Positions 49,972 through 60,138 are shown, counted from the stretch's first letter. The stretch is 64,000 nucleotides of DNA from Paenibacillus caui (GCF_019904135.1 NZ_JAIOGQ010000006.1:91789-155788), one strand, 5' to 3'. Notes: generated by a model from the letters alone, not told the origin. Translations and numbers: made by a program.

Positions 49972-51787
49972 TGGTTCTTTCCTCCTCCTTATCCGCAGGG
50001 AACCAGATGACAACGGCAAACCCGGAAGGCTCGCGGTTTGATATCTCAATTCGGGCCTCCTGATTAAAAAAGAGCTGGATTCTGGATACGACATTGATCA
50101 GACCGATGCTGCCGCCGGTATCGGGGGAAGCCGGAGCTCTGGACAGCTGCTTTTGCAGAAACGAAAGGCGTTCCTGCGGGATGCCGATCCCGTTGTCTTC
50201 AATCGCGATTCGTACCCCATCGTCTTCGGCCTGAACGGAGAGACGAATCTCCCAGGCTTCCTTGTTGTGTTCGAACCCGTGTTTAAAGCAGTTTTCCACA
50301 AGCGGCTGCAGGATCATTTTGGGTACTTTGACATGCAGCACCTCTTTCCCGGACTCCATCACGAAGCTCAGGCGCTGCTTGAAGCGCTGCTTCTGAAGCT
50401 CAATATAGGATTCCACATGGGTCAGTTCCTTGGACAGCGGGACGACCGACTCGTTAGTGTTCATATTATAGCGCATCATCATCCCGAGCGAAGAGGTCAG
50501 CGAATAGATTTTTGGAACGTTATTTTGCAGGGCTACCGCTCCGATCGACTGCAGCGTGTTGTAGATGAAATGCGGATTGATCTGGGCCTGAAGCGCTTTC
50601 AACTGATTGTCCTTGTTGGCCAGCTCCAGCCGAAGCTCCTGCATGATGAGCGAATCAATCGTCTCTACCATATACCGGATGGCATCCGCCAGAACGCCCA
50701 CTTCGTCCGTACTTTTCGAATCGATGTCCAGCTTCAGCTTCCGCAGCTTGATTTGTTTGATGGATTTCGTCAGCTGTTTGATCGGGGACGTCAACTTGAA
50801 GGAAATATAGACAGTGGCCATAATGGCGATGATTAAAAAGGTTACCAGGACCAGCGCATTGATCATGAGCAGCTGCTGCGCATTTTTGTACAAGTACTGA
50901 TCGGGAATTTGCTTGACCAGTATCCACGACTGACCGAACATCGTGATTTTTCCGTAAACGGTGATGCCTTTGAAACCGTCCTGATCCCATTCAAAATGAC
51001 CCGTTTCGGCGGAAAGGCCCTGAATATGCCTCATCCATTTGTCCGCAAGCGTGCCGCCGATCTCCTCCTGACGGGAGGAATACAATACACCGCCTTTTCC
51101 ATCCAGCAGGTATATATTTTCGGCTCCCCGCGTATAGAGCATATCGCAGATCCGGCGGAGATTATCAAGACTAAAGTCAATGGACATAAGCCCGATCTGC
51201 TCTTTGAGCGGCGCGCGGTAAATCGGACGATGGACCGTGAAAACAGGAGGGCCCGAAGAGAAGTCCTTCATGCCGTATCCGCCGAAAGGATGCGTCGATT
51301 CAATCACGGGATCGCTCTTCTTCACAGGAGGGACGAACCCGGGGGCCACACCCGGACTTCCTTCTACGCGCTTCAAATACCCGTTAACAAGCAGAAAAGA
51401 TCGGTTCGCTTTGCCGGAGTAGAGATACACCTGCCGAATATCCTTGTCCGACTGGGCTATCCCGTGCAGGGCGGAGTAGATTTCCTGCTCCGTTTTGAAG
51501 TCGTCGTTACCGCCGATCAGAATCCCGTAAATGCTGTTGCTCATTTGGATATTGCTGTATGCGGAAAGCGAAATGTTGTTGACCAGATCGAAATAATTGC
51601 TAATGCTCATTTTTCCTTGATAGACGATGTTTGAATTCTCGCGTATGGCATCCCTTTTAAGGGATTCCTTCGTGTAAAGATAGGACAGGAGAATAGAGAC
51701 CGCGATCGGCAAAATAATGGCAATGGATAAAAACGTTATCAGCTTGTTCCGGATACTGTGCTTGATAGACATGAATTTCCAGCTCAT
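49952..51787 (-). CDS. Sensor histidine kinase (YesM-like)
   Basis: This 611-residue membrane kinase has one transmembrane helix near the N-terminus (KLITFLSIAIILPIAVSILLSYLY), a large extracytoplasmic sensor (about residues 35-295), a second helix (LMINALVLVTFLIIAIMATVYIS), a HAMP segment, a His_kinase domain (LKALQAQINPHFIYNTLQSIGA with the phospho-His) and an HATPase_c domain (IEDNGIGI). This is the standard carbohydrate-sensing partner of YesN-type regulators in Paenibacillus. It is transcribed with the response regulator and diverges from the ABC transporter genes. Confidence 0.9.
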   Translation of the reverse strand: MSWKFMSIKHSIRNKLITFLSIAIILPIAVSILLSYLYTKESLKRDAIRENSNIVYQGKMSISNYFDLVNNISLSAYSNIQMSNSIYGILIGGNDDFKTEQEIYSALHGIAQSDKDIRQVYLYSGKANRSFLLVNGYLKRVEGSPGVAPGFVPPVKKSDPVIESTHPFGGYGMKDFSSGPPVFTVHRPIYRAPLKEQIGLMSIDFSLDNLRRICDMLYTRGAENIYLLDGKGGVLYSSRQEEIGGTLADKWMRHIQGLSAETGHFEWDQDGFKGITVYGKITMFGQSWILVKQIPDQYLYKNAQQLLMINALVLVTFLIIAIMATVYISFKLTSPIKQLTKSIKQIKLRKLKLDIDSKSTDEVGVLADAIRYMVETIDSLIMQELRLELANKDNQLKALQAQINPHFIYNTLQSIGAVALQNNVPKIYSLTSSLGMMMRYNMNTNESVVPLSKELTHVESYIELQKQRFKQRLSFVMESGKEVLHVKVPKMILQPLVENCFKHGFEHNKEAWEIRLSVQAEDDGVRIAIEDNGIGIPQERLSFLQKQLSRAPASPDTGGSIGLINVVSRIQLFFNQEARIEISNREPSGFAVVIWFPADKEEERTNESVDC

Positions 51788-51954
51788 CCCTTTCCTGACA
51801 GCTTGTCCTCAGTGTAGCACCGCCTTTTTCCAAGATCAATAATTTACACAAAATCGGTCACGGCTATTTGTATTTGCCGGCTGGTCCTGTCTTTTATAAT
51901 AAGAACTGCAATGAGTTAACCGTTTTCATTCGGGAGGAAGGGAGTGCGGATGAG

Positions 51955-52833
51955 GTGACAGCGAGAAGATGGAAATCGGGCTCGGAGTATGCGGTTTTTA
52001 TAGGACCGGCGCTGGTGTTCTTTACTCTGATTGTGATCATTCCGTTCTTCATGAGCATGTACTACGCGCTGACGAACTGGAATGGAGTAAGCTCCAAAGT
52101 GACCTTTGTGGGGTTTGACAATTTTACGCATCTTGTTTCAGACAGCCTGTTTCGGAAAGATTTCTGGTTCACGGTGAAATTCACGCTGGTTTCGCTCGTT
52201 CTCATTAATTTCATCGGGTTTGGACTGGCACTGCTGCTGACCCGGGCAATGAGAGGACGAAACGTATACAGAACGATATTTTTTATGCCGAACGTGATTG
52301 GGGGGCTGCTTCTCGGGTTTATTTGGCAGTTTATCTTCGTCAAAGGATTTGCTTCGCTCGGCAGTCTGACGCATCTTCCGTTCTTCGAGCTTCCCTGGCT
52401 CGGGGACGCGCCGACGGCATTCTGGGGCCTTGTGATCGTGCAGACCTGGCAAATGGCCGGTTATGTGATGGTCATCTATATCGCGGCCTTGATGAATATT
52501 CCGAAAGAATTGCTGGAGGCCGCCCGGATCGATGGGGGTACACGGATGACCGTGCTGCGCAAAATCATTATTCCGCTCAGCATGCCCGCATTCACGGTCT
52601 GCCTGTTCCTGACGATTTCCACCTGCTTCAAGGCGTTCGACCTGAATCTGGCGCTTACGAAGGGCGGGCCGTTTAATTCGACGGAGTCTGTTGCTCTGAA
52701 TATTTATTATGAAGCGTTCCGCAACAATAATTATGGCCTTGGAACCGCCAAGGCGCTGGTGTTCTTCATTATCGTAGCGCTAGTGACGACCGCCCAGGTG
52801 ATTTATACCAAGCGGAAGGAGGTGCAGGCTTAA
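51955..52833 (+). CDS. Sugar ABC transporter permease (UgpA/MalF type)
   Basis: This 292-residue permease has six membrane helices: SEYAVFIGPALVFFTLIVIIPFFMSMYYALTNWNG is the typical first segment, and IPKELLEAARIDGGTRMTVLRKIIIPLS is the EAA loop. The GTG at 51955 is preferred because GGAAGGGAG precedes it; the frame is open further upstream but without a strong ribosome site. It pairs with the next permease. Confidence 0.83.
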   Translation: MTARRWKSGSEYAVFIGPALVFFTLIVIIPFFMSMYYALTNWNGVSSKVTFVGFDNFTHLVSDSLFRKDFWFTVKFTLVSLVLINFIGFGLALLLTRAMRGRNVYRTIFFMPNVIGGLLLGFIWQFIFVKGFASLGSLTHLPFFELPWLGDAPTAFWGLVIVQTWQMAGYVMVIYIAALMNIPKELLEAARIDGGTRMTVLRKIIIPLSMPAFTVCLFLTISTCFKAFDLNLALTKGGPFNSTESVALNIYYEAFRNNNYGLGTAKALVFFIIVALVTTAQVIYTKRKEVQA

Positions 52834-53723
52834 TGGACCGGCCCGTTGCACATGTTTCGTCATCTTCCGTGGCACTAGACAAGAAACGGGGCAGGAAGCT
52901 GGCGGTCCGTCCCGGGAAAATGATTTTGCATATGTTCACGCTGATCCTGGCTATCCTGTTTCTTGTTCCGTTCTATTACGTTATCATCAACTCCGTGAAG
53001 GAGTATGCGGCGATTTTGTCGAATTCATCAGCGCTGCCGTCGCCCGTTATTCTGGACAACTTTCGGAAGGCATGGACCATTATGGATTTTCCGAAAGTGT
53101 TCGCCAATTCGGTTATGATTACCGTGTTCAGCAATATAGGACTGATCGTGATGAGCTCCATGGCAGCCTATAAAATGGTGCGTTCTCCGGGGAAAATAGT
53201 TTCGTTTCTGTTCATCCTTTTTACGGCGGCAATGGTCATTCCCTTTCAGTCGATCATGATTACGCTGGTGAAGGTTGCGAACATGGCGGATCTGATCAAC
53301 AGCAGAACAGGGCTGATCATCTGTTATTTTGGCTTCGGCCTGCCTCTGAATCTGTTTCTGTATCACGGGTTTATCAAATCTATTTCCAGGGAAATTGAGG
53401 AGTCGGCGGTAGTGGACGGCTGCAGCACCTATGGCGTATTCTGGAGGATCGTCTTCCCTCTGCTGAAGCCGATGACCGTCACGATTGTGCTGCTGAACAG
53501 CCTGTGGATTTGGAACGACTATTTGCTGCCGTCCCTGATTCTAAACGGCAAGGAGTTACAGACGATTCCGCTGGCTACCTATAATTTCTTCGGCCAATAC
53601 ACCAAACAATGGGATCTTGCTCTGGCCGCGCTGGTGCTGGGCGTAGCCCCGATCGTACTGCTGTTTCTGTTCATGCAGAAACAAATTGTGGAAGGAATTA
53701 CGGCCGGATCTGTAAAAGGATAA
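52833..53723 (+). CDS. Sugar ABC transporter permease (UgpE/MalG type)
   Basis: This 296-residue permease has the EAA motif ISREIEESAVVDGCSTYGVFWRIVFPLLKP. Its ATG shares one base with the preceding stop (TAATG), with AAGGAGG upstream, so it is tightly coupled to its partner. No ATPase gene is in the cluster; these CUT1-type systems in Bacilli normally share a common MsmX-type ATPase. Confidence 0.88.
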   Translation: MDRPVAHVSSSSVALDKKRGRKLAVRPGKMILHMFTLILAILFLVPFYYVIINSVKEYAAILSNSSALPSPVILDNFRKAWTIMDFPKVFANSVMITVFSNIGLIVMSSMAAYKMVRSPGKIVSFLFILFTAAMVIPFQSIMITLVKVANMADLINSRTGLIICYFGFGLPLNLFLYHGFIKSISREIEESAVVDGCSTYGVFWRIVFPLLKPMTVTIVLLNSLWIWNDYLLPSLILNGKELQTIPLATYNFFGQYTKQWDLALAALVLGVAPIVLLFLFMQKQIVEGITAGSVKG

Positions 53724-53801
53724 GAAGAAGGAAATTTTGTGGCAGATTATACTGATTATGCAGTATCTCGTCCATCTAATCCAATTAGGGAGGCTTACCA
53801 G

Positions 53802-55118
53802 ATGAGAAGATCAAAACGTTTCATGCTCGGCATTTTCACCCTGCTACTCGTGCTGATCGTTTCGGCGTGCGGCGGCAGCGGCAATGGCAATCAAACTCAA
53901 AGCTCTTCATCCGGAAATGAAAACGCTGACAGCGGAAGCTCCGGAAAAACGGTCAAATTGTACAATTTTAAAGTAGAAGTGGCCGAGCAACTGAATCAGC
54001 TGGCTGCCGAATATGAGAAAGAAACCGGGGTTAAGGTCATCCCCGAAACCTGCGGCGGCGGCTGCGACTACAGCGCCGGGCTGAAAACCAAGTTCAGTTC
54101 CGGCGACGAGCCTGACATTTTCTTTGTGGCGGGTTTTAGCGACCTTGATTTGTGGCAGGAGCATCTTGAGGATTTGTCCGATCAGCCTTGGGTGAGCGAC
54201 ATGGTTGATCTGGCAAAGCCTCCGATTACCAAGGAGGACAAAATTTACGGGATGCCGCTGGGGCTTGAAGGATGGGGATTTATCTATAATAAAGACCTGT
54301 TCAATAAAGCGGGAATTACCCAGCCGCCGAAAACGCTGAGCCAACTGAAGGACGCTGCAGAGAAGCTGAAAGCGGCAGGCATCACCCCGTTTGAGAACGG
54401 TTATGCCGAATGGTGGGTGCTCGGGAACCATCTCGTCAATGTCGGTTTTGCCCAGCAGCAGGACCCTGTCGGCTATATCGAGGACGTTAAATCCGCCAAA
54501 GCTAAAATCCCCGGGAATGAAACGCTGAACGAGTGGGCCAACCTGGTTGATCTGACCGTTCAATACGGACAGAAGAACCCGCTGCAGACCGACTATAACA
54601 CGCAGGTAACGGATTTTGCCAATGGCAAGGCAGCCATGATGCAGCAAGGCGTCTGGACACAGCTGCAGATCGACAAGATCCATCCGGATCTGAATATCGG
54701 TTTTCTTCCGATGCCGATCAACGATAATGAGCAGGCGATGGATAAGCTGCAGGTCGGCGTGCCGAACTACTGGGTCGTGAACAAAAATTCCAAGGCGAAG
54801 GATGAAGCCAAGGTATTCCTGAACTGGATGGTTACCTCCGATGCCGGGAAGAAATTCCTTGTTGACGATGCCAAGTTTATTCCGGCCTTCAAGAGCATTA
54901 ACGCGAGCAGCGAGCAGCTTGGACCTTTGGCGGCGGATATTCTGACTTACACCAAAGAAGGCAAGACCCTTCCATGGTTATGGCAGCGTTATCCGGGCTA
55001 TGAGGCCAATACTTCTCAAATGGCCAGCCAGATTCAGGCTTATATCGGCAAGCAGATTACTAAGGATCAAATGTTTACCGAGTTCCAAAATATTTGGAAC
55101 AGCTTTTCCGGCAAGTAA
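53802..55118 (+). CDS. Sugar ABC transporter substrate-binding lipoprotein
   Basis: This 438-residue family-1 binding protein has the lipobox signal RFMLGIFTLLLVLIVSAC, then a Gly/Ser/Asn-rich linker and a domain starting KTVKLYNFKVEVAEQLNQLAAEYEKETGVKV. It has the GLEGWGFIYNKDLFNKAGI and NGKAAMMQQGVW motifs of the CUT1 sugar class. Two cysteines (CGGGC, about residue 83) close together are unusual. The ATG at 53802 has GGGAGG upstream. No glycoside hydrolase follows, so the sugar is unknown. Confidence 0.87.
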   Translation: MRRSKRFMLGIFTLLLVLIVSACGGSGNGNQTQSSSSGNENADSGSSGKTVKLYNFKVEVAEQLNQLAAEYEKETGVKVIPETCGGGCDYSAGLKTKFSSGDEPDIFFVAGFSDLDLWQEHLEDLSDQPWVSDMVDLAKPPITKEDKIYGMPLGLEGWGFIYNKDLFNKAGITQPPKTLSQLKDAAEKLKAAGITPFENGYAEWWVLGNHLVNVGFAQQQDPVGYIEDVKSAKAKIPGNETLNEWANLVDLTVQYGQKNPLQTDYNTQVTDFANGKAAMMQQGVWTQLQIDKIHPDLNIGFLPMPINDNEQAMDKLQVGVPNYWVVNKNSKAKDEAKVFLNWMVTSDAGKKFLVDDAKFIPAFKSINASSEQLGPLAADILTYTKEGKTLPWLWQRYPGYEANTSQMASQIQAYIGKQITKDQMFTEFQNIWNSFSGK

Positions 55119-55119
55119 A

Positions 55120-55166
55120 AAAAGAGCCGTTCCCGGTCATCTTCGTGGCCTGGAAACGGCTCTTTT
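55120..55166. terminator. Bidirectional terminator between the sugar-binding protein and tcyP
   Basis: AAAAGAGCCGTT and AACGGCTCTTTT form a perfect 12-bp stem. It serves both convergent genes. Confidence 0.8.
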
Positions 55167-55204
55167 ATACATGTGTTATCTTCGTGGGGACGATGAACGC
55201 CTGC

Positions 55205-56596
55205 TTACGCCTGCACGACGTCCAGATCAGCCTTGCTTTTGAACGCCTCGGTATCGTTCTCGCCAAGGATTTTCCCGGTAATGACGCCGGCGGTGATGGA
55301 GTCGTTGACGTTCAGGGCGGTACGGCCCATATCGATCAGCGGTTCGACCGAGATCAGCAAACCTGCCAGCGCCACTGGTAAATTCATCGTCGACAGGACG
55401 ATCAGCGAAGCGAAGGTCGCTCCCCCGCCGACCCCGGCTACACCAAACGAACTGATCGTAACGACGAGGATCAGCGTCAGAATGAAGTCCCAGCTAATCG
55501 GATTGATACCGACTGTCGGCGCGATCATGACGGCCAGCATGGCCGGGTAAATGCCGGCGCAGCCGTTCTGCCCGATCGTTGCGCCAAACGTAGCCGACAA
55601 ATTGGCTACTCCCTCCGGCACGCCCAGTCGTTTGGTTTGGGTCTCTACATTGAGCGGAATCGTTGCCGCACTGGAACGCGATGTAAAGGCAAACACAAGC
55701 GTTGGCAGCACTTTGCGCACATACTGCACCGGGTTGTATCCGAACAGCGCCAGCAGGATCAGGTGAATGATGAACATCACGATCAGCGCTACGTAGGAAG
55801 CTCCTACAAACTTGATCAGCTTCAGTATTTCTTCCGCGTTTGTCGTGGCCGCCACCTTCGTGATGAGCGCCAGAATCCCGTACGGCGTCAATCTCAATAC
55901 CAAAGTGACGATACGCATAACTACCGCGTATACGGATTCCACTATTTTACGGAACAAATCGGCCTGCTCGGGTTTCTTCTTGTCCAAGCCAAGAACCGCT
56001 ACTCCAATAAAGGCGGAGAAAATAACGACCGCCAGCGTGGAGGTACTGCGCGCTCCGGTCATATCCGCAAACGGATTCGTCGGGATAAAGTCGAGGACTT
56101 GCTGCGGAATCGTTTTGTCTTCCACATCGACGAGACGTTCCTCCAGGGAAGCGCCCCGCTGCTTCTCCTTGTCTCCCGCCGTGATTTCGATCGCTTTCAG
56201 ATCGAAGCTAAGGCTGGTTGCGATGCTGACTGAAGCGGCGATCGCCGTCGTAACGAGCAGCACGGCAATGATCAGTCCGCTCATTTTGCCCAGGTTTTGC
56301 TTGCCTTTCAAGTTCATGATCGCGGAAATGATCGACACCATGATCAGCGGGATCACCACCATTTGCAGAAGGCCGACGTAACCGCGGCCTACGAGGTTAA
56401 ACCAGTCGCTGGATTGCGAAATGACCTCCGAACCCGCTCCGTACAGCAGCTGCAGGACAACCCCGAACACGAGTCCGAGCCCCAGCCCGGTAAACACCCG
56501 TTTTGTAAAAGAAATGTGCTTCTTCTGCATCCATAACAGAACGCCGATCAGAACAAGCATAACAGCTACATTAATGCCGATACGCAAAGCATCCAT
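55205..56596 (-). CDS. tcyP: L-cystine symporter
   Basis: This 463-residue dicarboxylate/amino acid:cation symporter is of the TcyP type. It has the family's helical hairpin motifs, including the Ser-rich loop AFTSRSSAATIPLNVETQ, NGCAGIYPAMLAVMIAPTVG, and GVAGVGGGATFASLIVLSTMNLPVAL. The start MDALRIGINVAVMLVLIGVLLWMQKKHISFTKRV resembles B. subtilis TcyP (YhcL), a sodium-coupled cystine importer under sulfur control. AAGGGGGAAATG precedes the start. An inverted repeat 100-120 bp upstream may be its operator. Confidence 0.9.
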   Translation of the reverse strand: MDALRIGINVAVMLVLIGVLLWMQKKHISFTKRVFTGLGLGLVFGVVLQLLYGAGSEVISQSSDWFNLVGRGYVGLLQMVVIPLIMVSIISAIMNLKGKQNLGKMSGLIIAVLLVTTAIAASVSIATSLSFDLKAIEITAGDKEKQRGASLEERLVDVEDKTIPQQVLDFIPTNPFADMTGARSTSTLAVVIFSAFIGVAVLGLDKKKPEQADLFRKIVESVYAVVMRIVTLVLRLTPYGILALITKVAATTNAEEILKLIKFVGASYVALIVMFIIHLILLALFGYNPVQYVRKVLPTLVFAFTSRSSAATIPLNVETQTKRLGVPEGVANLSATFGATIGQNGCAGIYPAMLAVMIAPTVGINPISWDFILTLILVVTISSFGVAGVGGGATFASLIVLSTMNLPVALAGLLISVEPLIDMGRTALNVNDSITAGVITGKILGENDTEAFKSKADLDVVQA

Positions 56597-56694
56597 AATA
56601 CTTCATTTCCCCCTTGAATTATGCATAATGTCGTAACTGATTACGATAAGGAGGACAGCAGCCCCTATCGATTTACAGACATTATAATATCACA

Positions 56695-56717
56695 AATCCA
56701 ATTATTTTAATAGGATT
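56695..56717. promoter_or_regulatory. Inverted repeat over the tcyP promoter
   Basis: AATCCAATTA and TAATAGGATT are 10-bp arms (one internal mismatch) with a 3-bp spacer, overlapping the likely -35 of the tcyP promoter, whose -10 TATAAT is at 56688-56683 on the minus strand. It is a plausible site for a sulfur or cysteine regulator. Confidence 0.5.
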
Positions 56718-56982
56718 AATTATAACGTAATATGTTATGTTTTGGTCATACCGCTGCAGTTGCCGATGCCGGTCCCAATGCAAAACTTTCCGGCTCTCTC
56801 CCGCGATCGATTGCTTCTTCCGTTTCTTTCCAAGCCCAGGGTCTTACTTCTCCTCCGTCTTAGGTCCAGGTCCAAAAACCGCCGATAGTCGGTTTCTGAA
56901 ATGCTTTCACTCCGTTTACAATTACAGGAGCGAAAGTTCAAATACATAATCAAACACAGAGTGGAAGGGGAAAACAACTGAA
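56718..56982. other. Region upstream of the RND pump
   Basis: No gene is supported. A short hairpin (AAACCG / CGGTTT) lies near 56876-56896, and GGAAGGGG, the pump's ribosome site, lies near 56963. Confidence 0.4.
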
Positions 56983-59900
56983 ATGGTAAGATTGACGAAA
57001 TGGGCTTTTTCAAACAAAGCTGCGGTTGGGCTGCTGATTGTCATGGCCCTCGTAGTCGGGGTGATCAGCTATACATCGCTCCCGATGGAATTTATGCCGG
57101 AGGCGGATAATCCGCAAGTCACGATTACGGCGCTCGGACCAGGGCAGAACGCACATGCTATGGAGAGCGGAGTAACGAAGCCGATTGAGCAGGCTGTTGG
57201 CGGTGTGAAGGGCAAGACCGGAATGTTCTCCACCTCCGGGGACGGATATGCTCAGGTTAATATGAATTTTGACTCTAAAACCAATATGAAGGATGCGACG
57301 CAGGAGGTTCAGAAAGCGATCGATTCTCTGCAGCTTCCGCAGGGCGTGATGAAGCCTTTCGTCCTTCAGCTCAACACCTCGATGATCCCGGTTTCCGAGG
57401 TTACCATTTCGTTTAAGGACGGTTTAACGGAAGCCAACGTCAAAACTGCTGAAGAAGAGATTATTCCGGCGCTGCAGAAAATTAAAGGGGTAGCCAATGT
57501 CAGCCTTTACGGAAAACCGTTGTCCGTTGTGAGCGTCAAGGCAGACCCGCAAAAAATGGCAGCCAAAGGAGTGGCCTACCCGCAGCTCATGACGGTGCTT
57601 CAAGGCAAAACCGTATCGGCTTCGATCGGAGAGCAGACGATCGGCGGGCAAGCGGGCAACGTGAACGTCACGGCAACCGTAGATAGCGTCGATACGCTCA
57701 AGAAGCTGCCGGTTGCGGCGGGCGTTGCCCTACAGGATGTCGCTTCGGTCGAGTTGAAGCAGCAGAAGGAGAGCATCAGCCGTTCCAACGGCAAGGATGT
57801 ATTGTTTGCCATTGTAACCAAGGAAGCCAACGCGAATGCCGTGGATGTCGGCAAGAAGGTGCAGAAAGAGGCCGAAAATCTCAGCAAAACGGTTAATAAT
57901 GCGGAAGTTGCAGTCGTATTCAGCACTTCGGATATGGTCGTTGATTCGGTAAACAGCATGATGCGAGAAGTGCTCATGGGCGCTTTGTTCGCCACAATCG
58001 TCATTCTGCTGTTCCTTCGCAACCTGCGGGCAACATTGGTAACGGCAGTCGCCATTCCTTTGTCGCTTGCCGTTACGCTCTACCTGCTGGATATGTCCGG
58101 CATTACCTTGAATATTATTACGCTTGGGGCCGTTGCTGTTGCGGTCGGACGGCTGGTGGACGACAGTATCGTTGTGATCGAGAACATTTACAGAAGGCTG
58201 CAGAAAGAGCCCTTCTCTTTGGATATGATCATCAGTTCAACGAAGGAAGTCGCAGGAGCTATTACTTCCTCGACCATTGCTACAGTTGCCGTATTCCTGC
58301 CTATGGGTCTATTGCGCGGTTCGCTGCAAGCCTTTCTGCTGCCGTTTGCCCTGACGGTTACTTACTCGCTGCTGACCAGTCTTGTAGTCGCCATGACGGT
58401 AGTTCCTCTGCTGAGCTCCTGGATGCTGAGAAACTCGCATCTCCGTGAGCCCAAGCCGTCTGCCCGGTTTGCCTCGTTTCTGAGATGGAACCTTAAGTTT
58501 AAGTGGATTACTTTAACGGTAACGCTGATTGTGTTTGCCGGCTCCATTGCGGCCTATATAACGATGCCCAAGGCTGCTCTCGATTCTTCGGACGCCGAAT
58601 TTGTTGCGGTCCAGCTCAGCTATCCGAGTGATGTGCCTGTCAGAAATGTGCTGGAGAAGGGAAAACAGCTTGAGCAGGATTTGATCAAACAGGAAGAGGT
58701 TAAGACTGTTCTGCTTAGTTCCGGAAACAGCTCCGACTCGGCGCAGTGGGGAAATGTCTCCTCCCTTACACAAGTCAGCTTTACGATCGCCGTCAAGGAA
58801 GGCGCCAACGCGCAAAAGCTGATTGACCATGTACTGGCGCAAAAAGATAAATACGAGGGCGCAACGCTGACCGCCAATGAGTCAGGTATTTTTGGCGGCA
58901 GCCAAACGGTCGAGTACATCGATATTGTCGGTGACGATCTCAATGCCCTAAGTTCGGTTGCAGCCAAAGTTGAAAGTGGAATAAAAGGGCTGGATGGGGT
59001 ACAAAAGGTCTCCAGCAATATGGAGGAGACGAAGCCCGTATTTACATTTAATGTGGATCCGTCCCAGGCGGGCGGTCAGGAAATTGTCCAGCAGCTTGGA
59101 GCGATGCTGAGACCGATGCCGCTCGGACAAATCGAACTGAACGGCAACTCGGCCAATGTAATGCTTGAGCCTATGGTGCAGCCAAAAACCGAGCAGGATT
59201 TGAACGGAATGACGATCATGACTGCTGGGGGGCCGGTTCCGATTTCAAAACTGGCTAAGCTTGAAGTGAATAATGAACCAAGTCTGCTGTATCACAAGGA
59301 TGGAAAAACTTATGTGCGCGTTTCCGCAGAGGTGGATCCGAAGAAGGTATCCGTTGTCGGGGCCGACATTAAAAAGCAGACAGACAAGATTGAGCTCCCG
59401 AAAGGCGTAACGCTGTTTGCAGGAGGGGCGTCTGCGGATCAGGCTGGAGACTTCAGCGACCTGGGCATGACGGCTTTGATTTCCATCGGGCTTGTCTACC
59501 TGATTATGGTGCTCACGTTTAAAACGCTTCGCGCTCCGCTGGCTATTATGTTCTCGCTGCCGCTGGCTGCTATTGGAGCGATTGTCGGACTGCTTGTATC
59601 CGGAGTTTCACCGGATTTCACCGCCTTGTTCGGCGCCCTGATGCTGATCGGTATCGTCGTAACCAATGCCATCGTGCTGATTGACCGCATCAAGCATAAC
59701 GAACAGCATATGACGATTCGTGAATCGATTATTGAAGCGGCCAGTGTGCGGATGCGTCCGATCCTGATGACAGCGATCGCGACCATATGCGCCATGCTTC
59801 CGCTATTGTTCCGGCAATCCGAGCAGGGAAGCATCGTGTCGCAAAGTCTTGCCATCGTGGTTATTGGCGGCTTGACGACGGCAACGCTTCTGACATTGTT

Positions 59901-59997
59901 CGTGGTTCCGGCCATGTATGAACTGCTTCACTTCCATAAGTCGGCCAAACAGCGGAAGCAGGCTAAATCCGTTTCGGCTGCAGCTCAGGATGCATAA
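56983..59997 (+). CDS. RND-family efflux transporter (AcrB/SwrC-like)
   Basis: This 1004-residue resistance-nodulation-division pump has 12 membrane helices and two large extracytoplasmic loops. It opens MVRLTKWAFSNKAAVGLLIVMALVVGVISYTSLPMEFMPEADNPQVTI. Helix 4 carries the proton-relay acidic pair in GAVAVAVGRLVDDSIVVIENIYRRL, and RPILMTAIATICAMLPLL is the second-half equivalent. Its size and lone occurrence resemble B. subtilis SwrC, which exports surfactin. No membrane-fusion partner is adjacent, as is common in Firmicutes. It is monocistronic with a strong terminator. Confidence 0.9.
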   Translation: MVRLTKWAFSNKAAVGLLIVMALVVGVISYTSLPMEFMPEADNPQVTITALGPGQNAHAMESGVTKPIEQAVGGVKGKTGMFSTSGDGYAQVNMNFDSKTNMKDATQEVQKAIDSLQLPQGVMKPFVLQLNTSMIPVSEVTISFKDGLTEANVKTAEEEIIPALQKIKGVANVSLYGKPLSVVSVKADPQKMAAKGVAYPQLMTVLQGKTVSASIGEQTIGGQAGNVNVTATVDSVDTLKKLPVAAGVALQDVASVELKQQKESISRSNGKDVLFAIVTKEANANAVDVGKKVQKEAENLSKTVNNAEVAVVFSTSDMVVDSVNSMMREVLMGALFATIVILLFLRNLRATLVTAVAIPLSLAVTLYLLDMSGITLNIITLGAVAVAVGRLVDDSIVVIENIYRRLQKEPFSLDMIISSTKEVAGAITSSTIATVAVFLPMGLLRGSLQAFLLPFALTVTYSLLTSLVVAMTVVPLLSSWMLRNSHLREPKPSARFASFLRWNLKFKWITLTVTLIVFAGSIAAYITMPKAALDSSDAEFVAVQLSYPSDVPVRNVLEKGKQLEQDLIKQEEVKTVLLSSGNSSDSAQWGNVSSLTQVSFTIAVKEGANAQKLIDHVLAQKDKYEGATLTANESGIFGGSQTVEYIDIVGDDLNALSSVAAKVESGIKGLDGVQKVSSNMEETKPVFTFNVDPSQAGGQEIVQQLGAMLRPMPLGQIELNGNSANVMLEPMVQPKTEQDLNGMTIMTAGGPVPISKLAKLEVNNEPSLLYHKDGKTYVRVSAEVDPKKVSVVGADIKKQTDKIELPKGVTLFAGGASADQAGDFSDLGMTALISIGLVYLIMVLTFKTLRAPLAIMFSLPLAAIGAIVGLLVSGVSPDFTALFGALMLIGIVVTNAIVLIDRIKHNEQHMTIRESIIEAASVRMRPILMTAIATICAMLPLLFRQSEQGSIVSQSLAIVVIGGLTTATLLTLFVVPAMYELLHFHKSAKQRKQAKSVSAAAQDA

Positions 59998-60036
59998 CTT
60001 TTAAACAGTAAGCTGGTTTAGCTCATCAGCAAGGAG

Positions 60037-60082
60037 GCCCCGAAATTCTGCCGTAAAGGCGGGTTTCGGGGCTTTTTTTTTC
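60037..60082 (+). terminator. Terminator after the RND pump
   Basis: GCCCCGAAA and TTTCGGGGC form a 9-bp stem with an 18-nt loop, followed by ten T residues. Confidence 0.85.
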
Positions 60083-60138
60083 AAAATCGCGGGCGACAAC
60101 GAAAGAACGTCAAATCCAAAGTGTATTGGAAAAAACAG

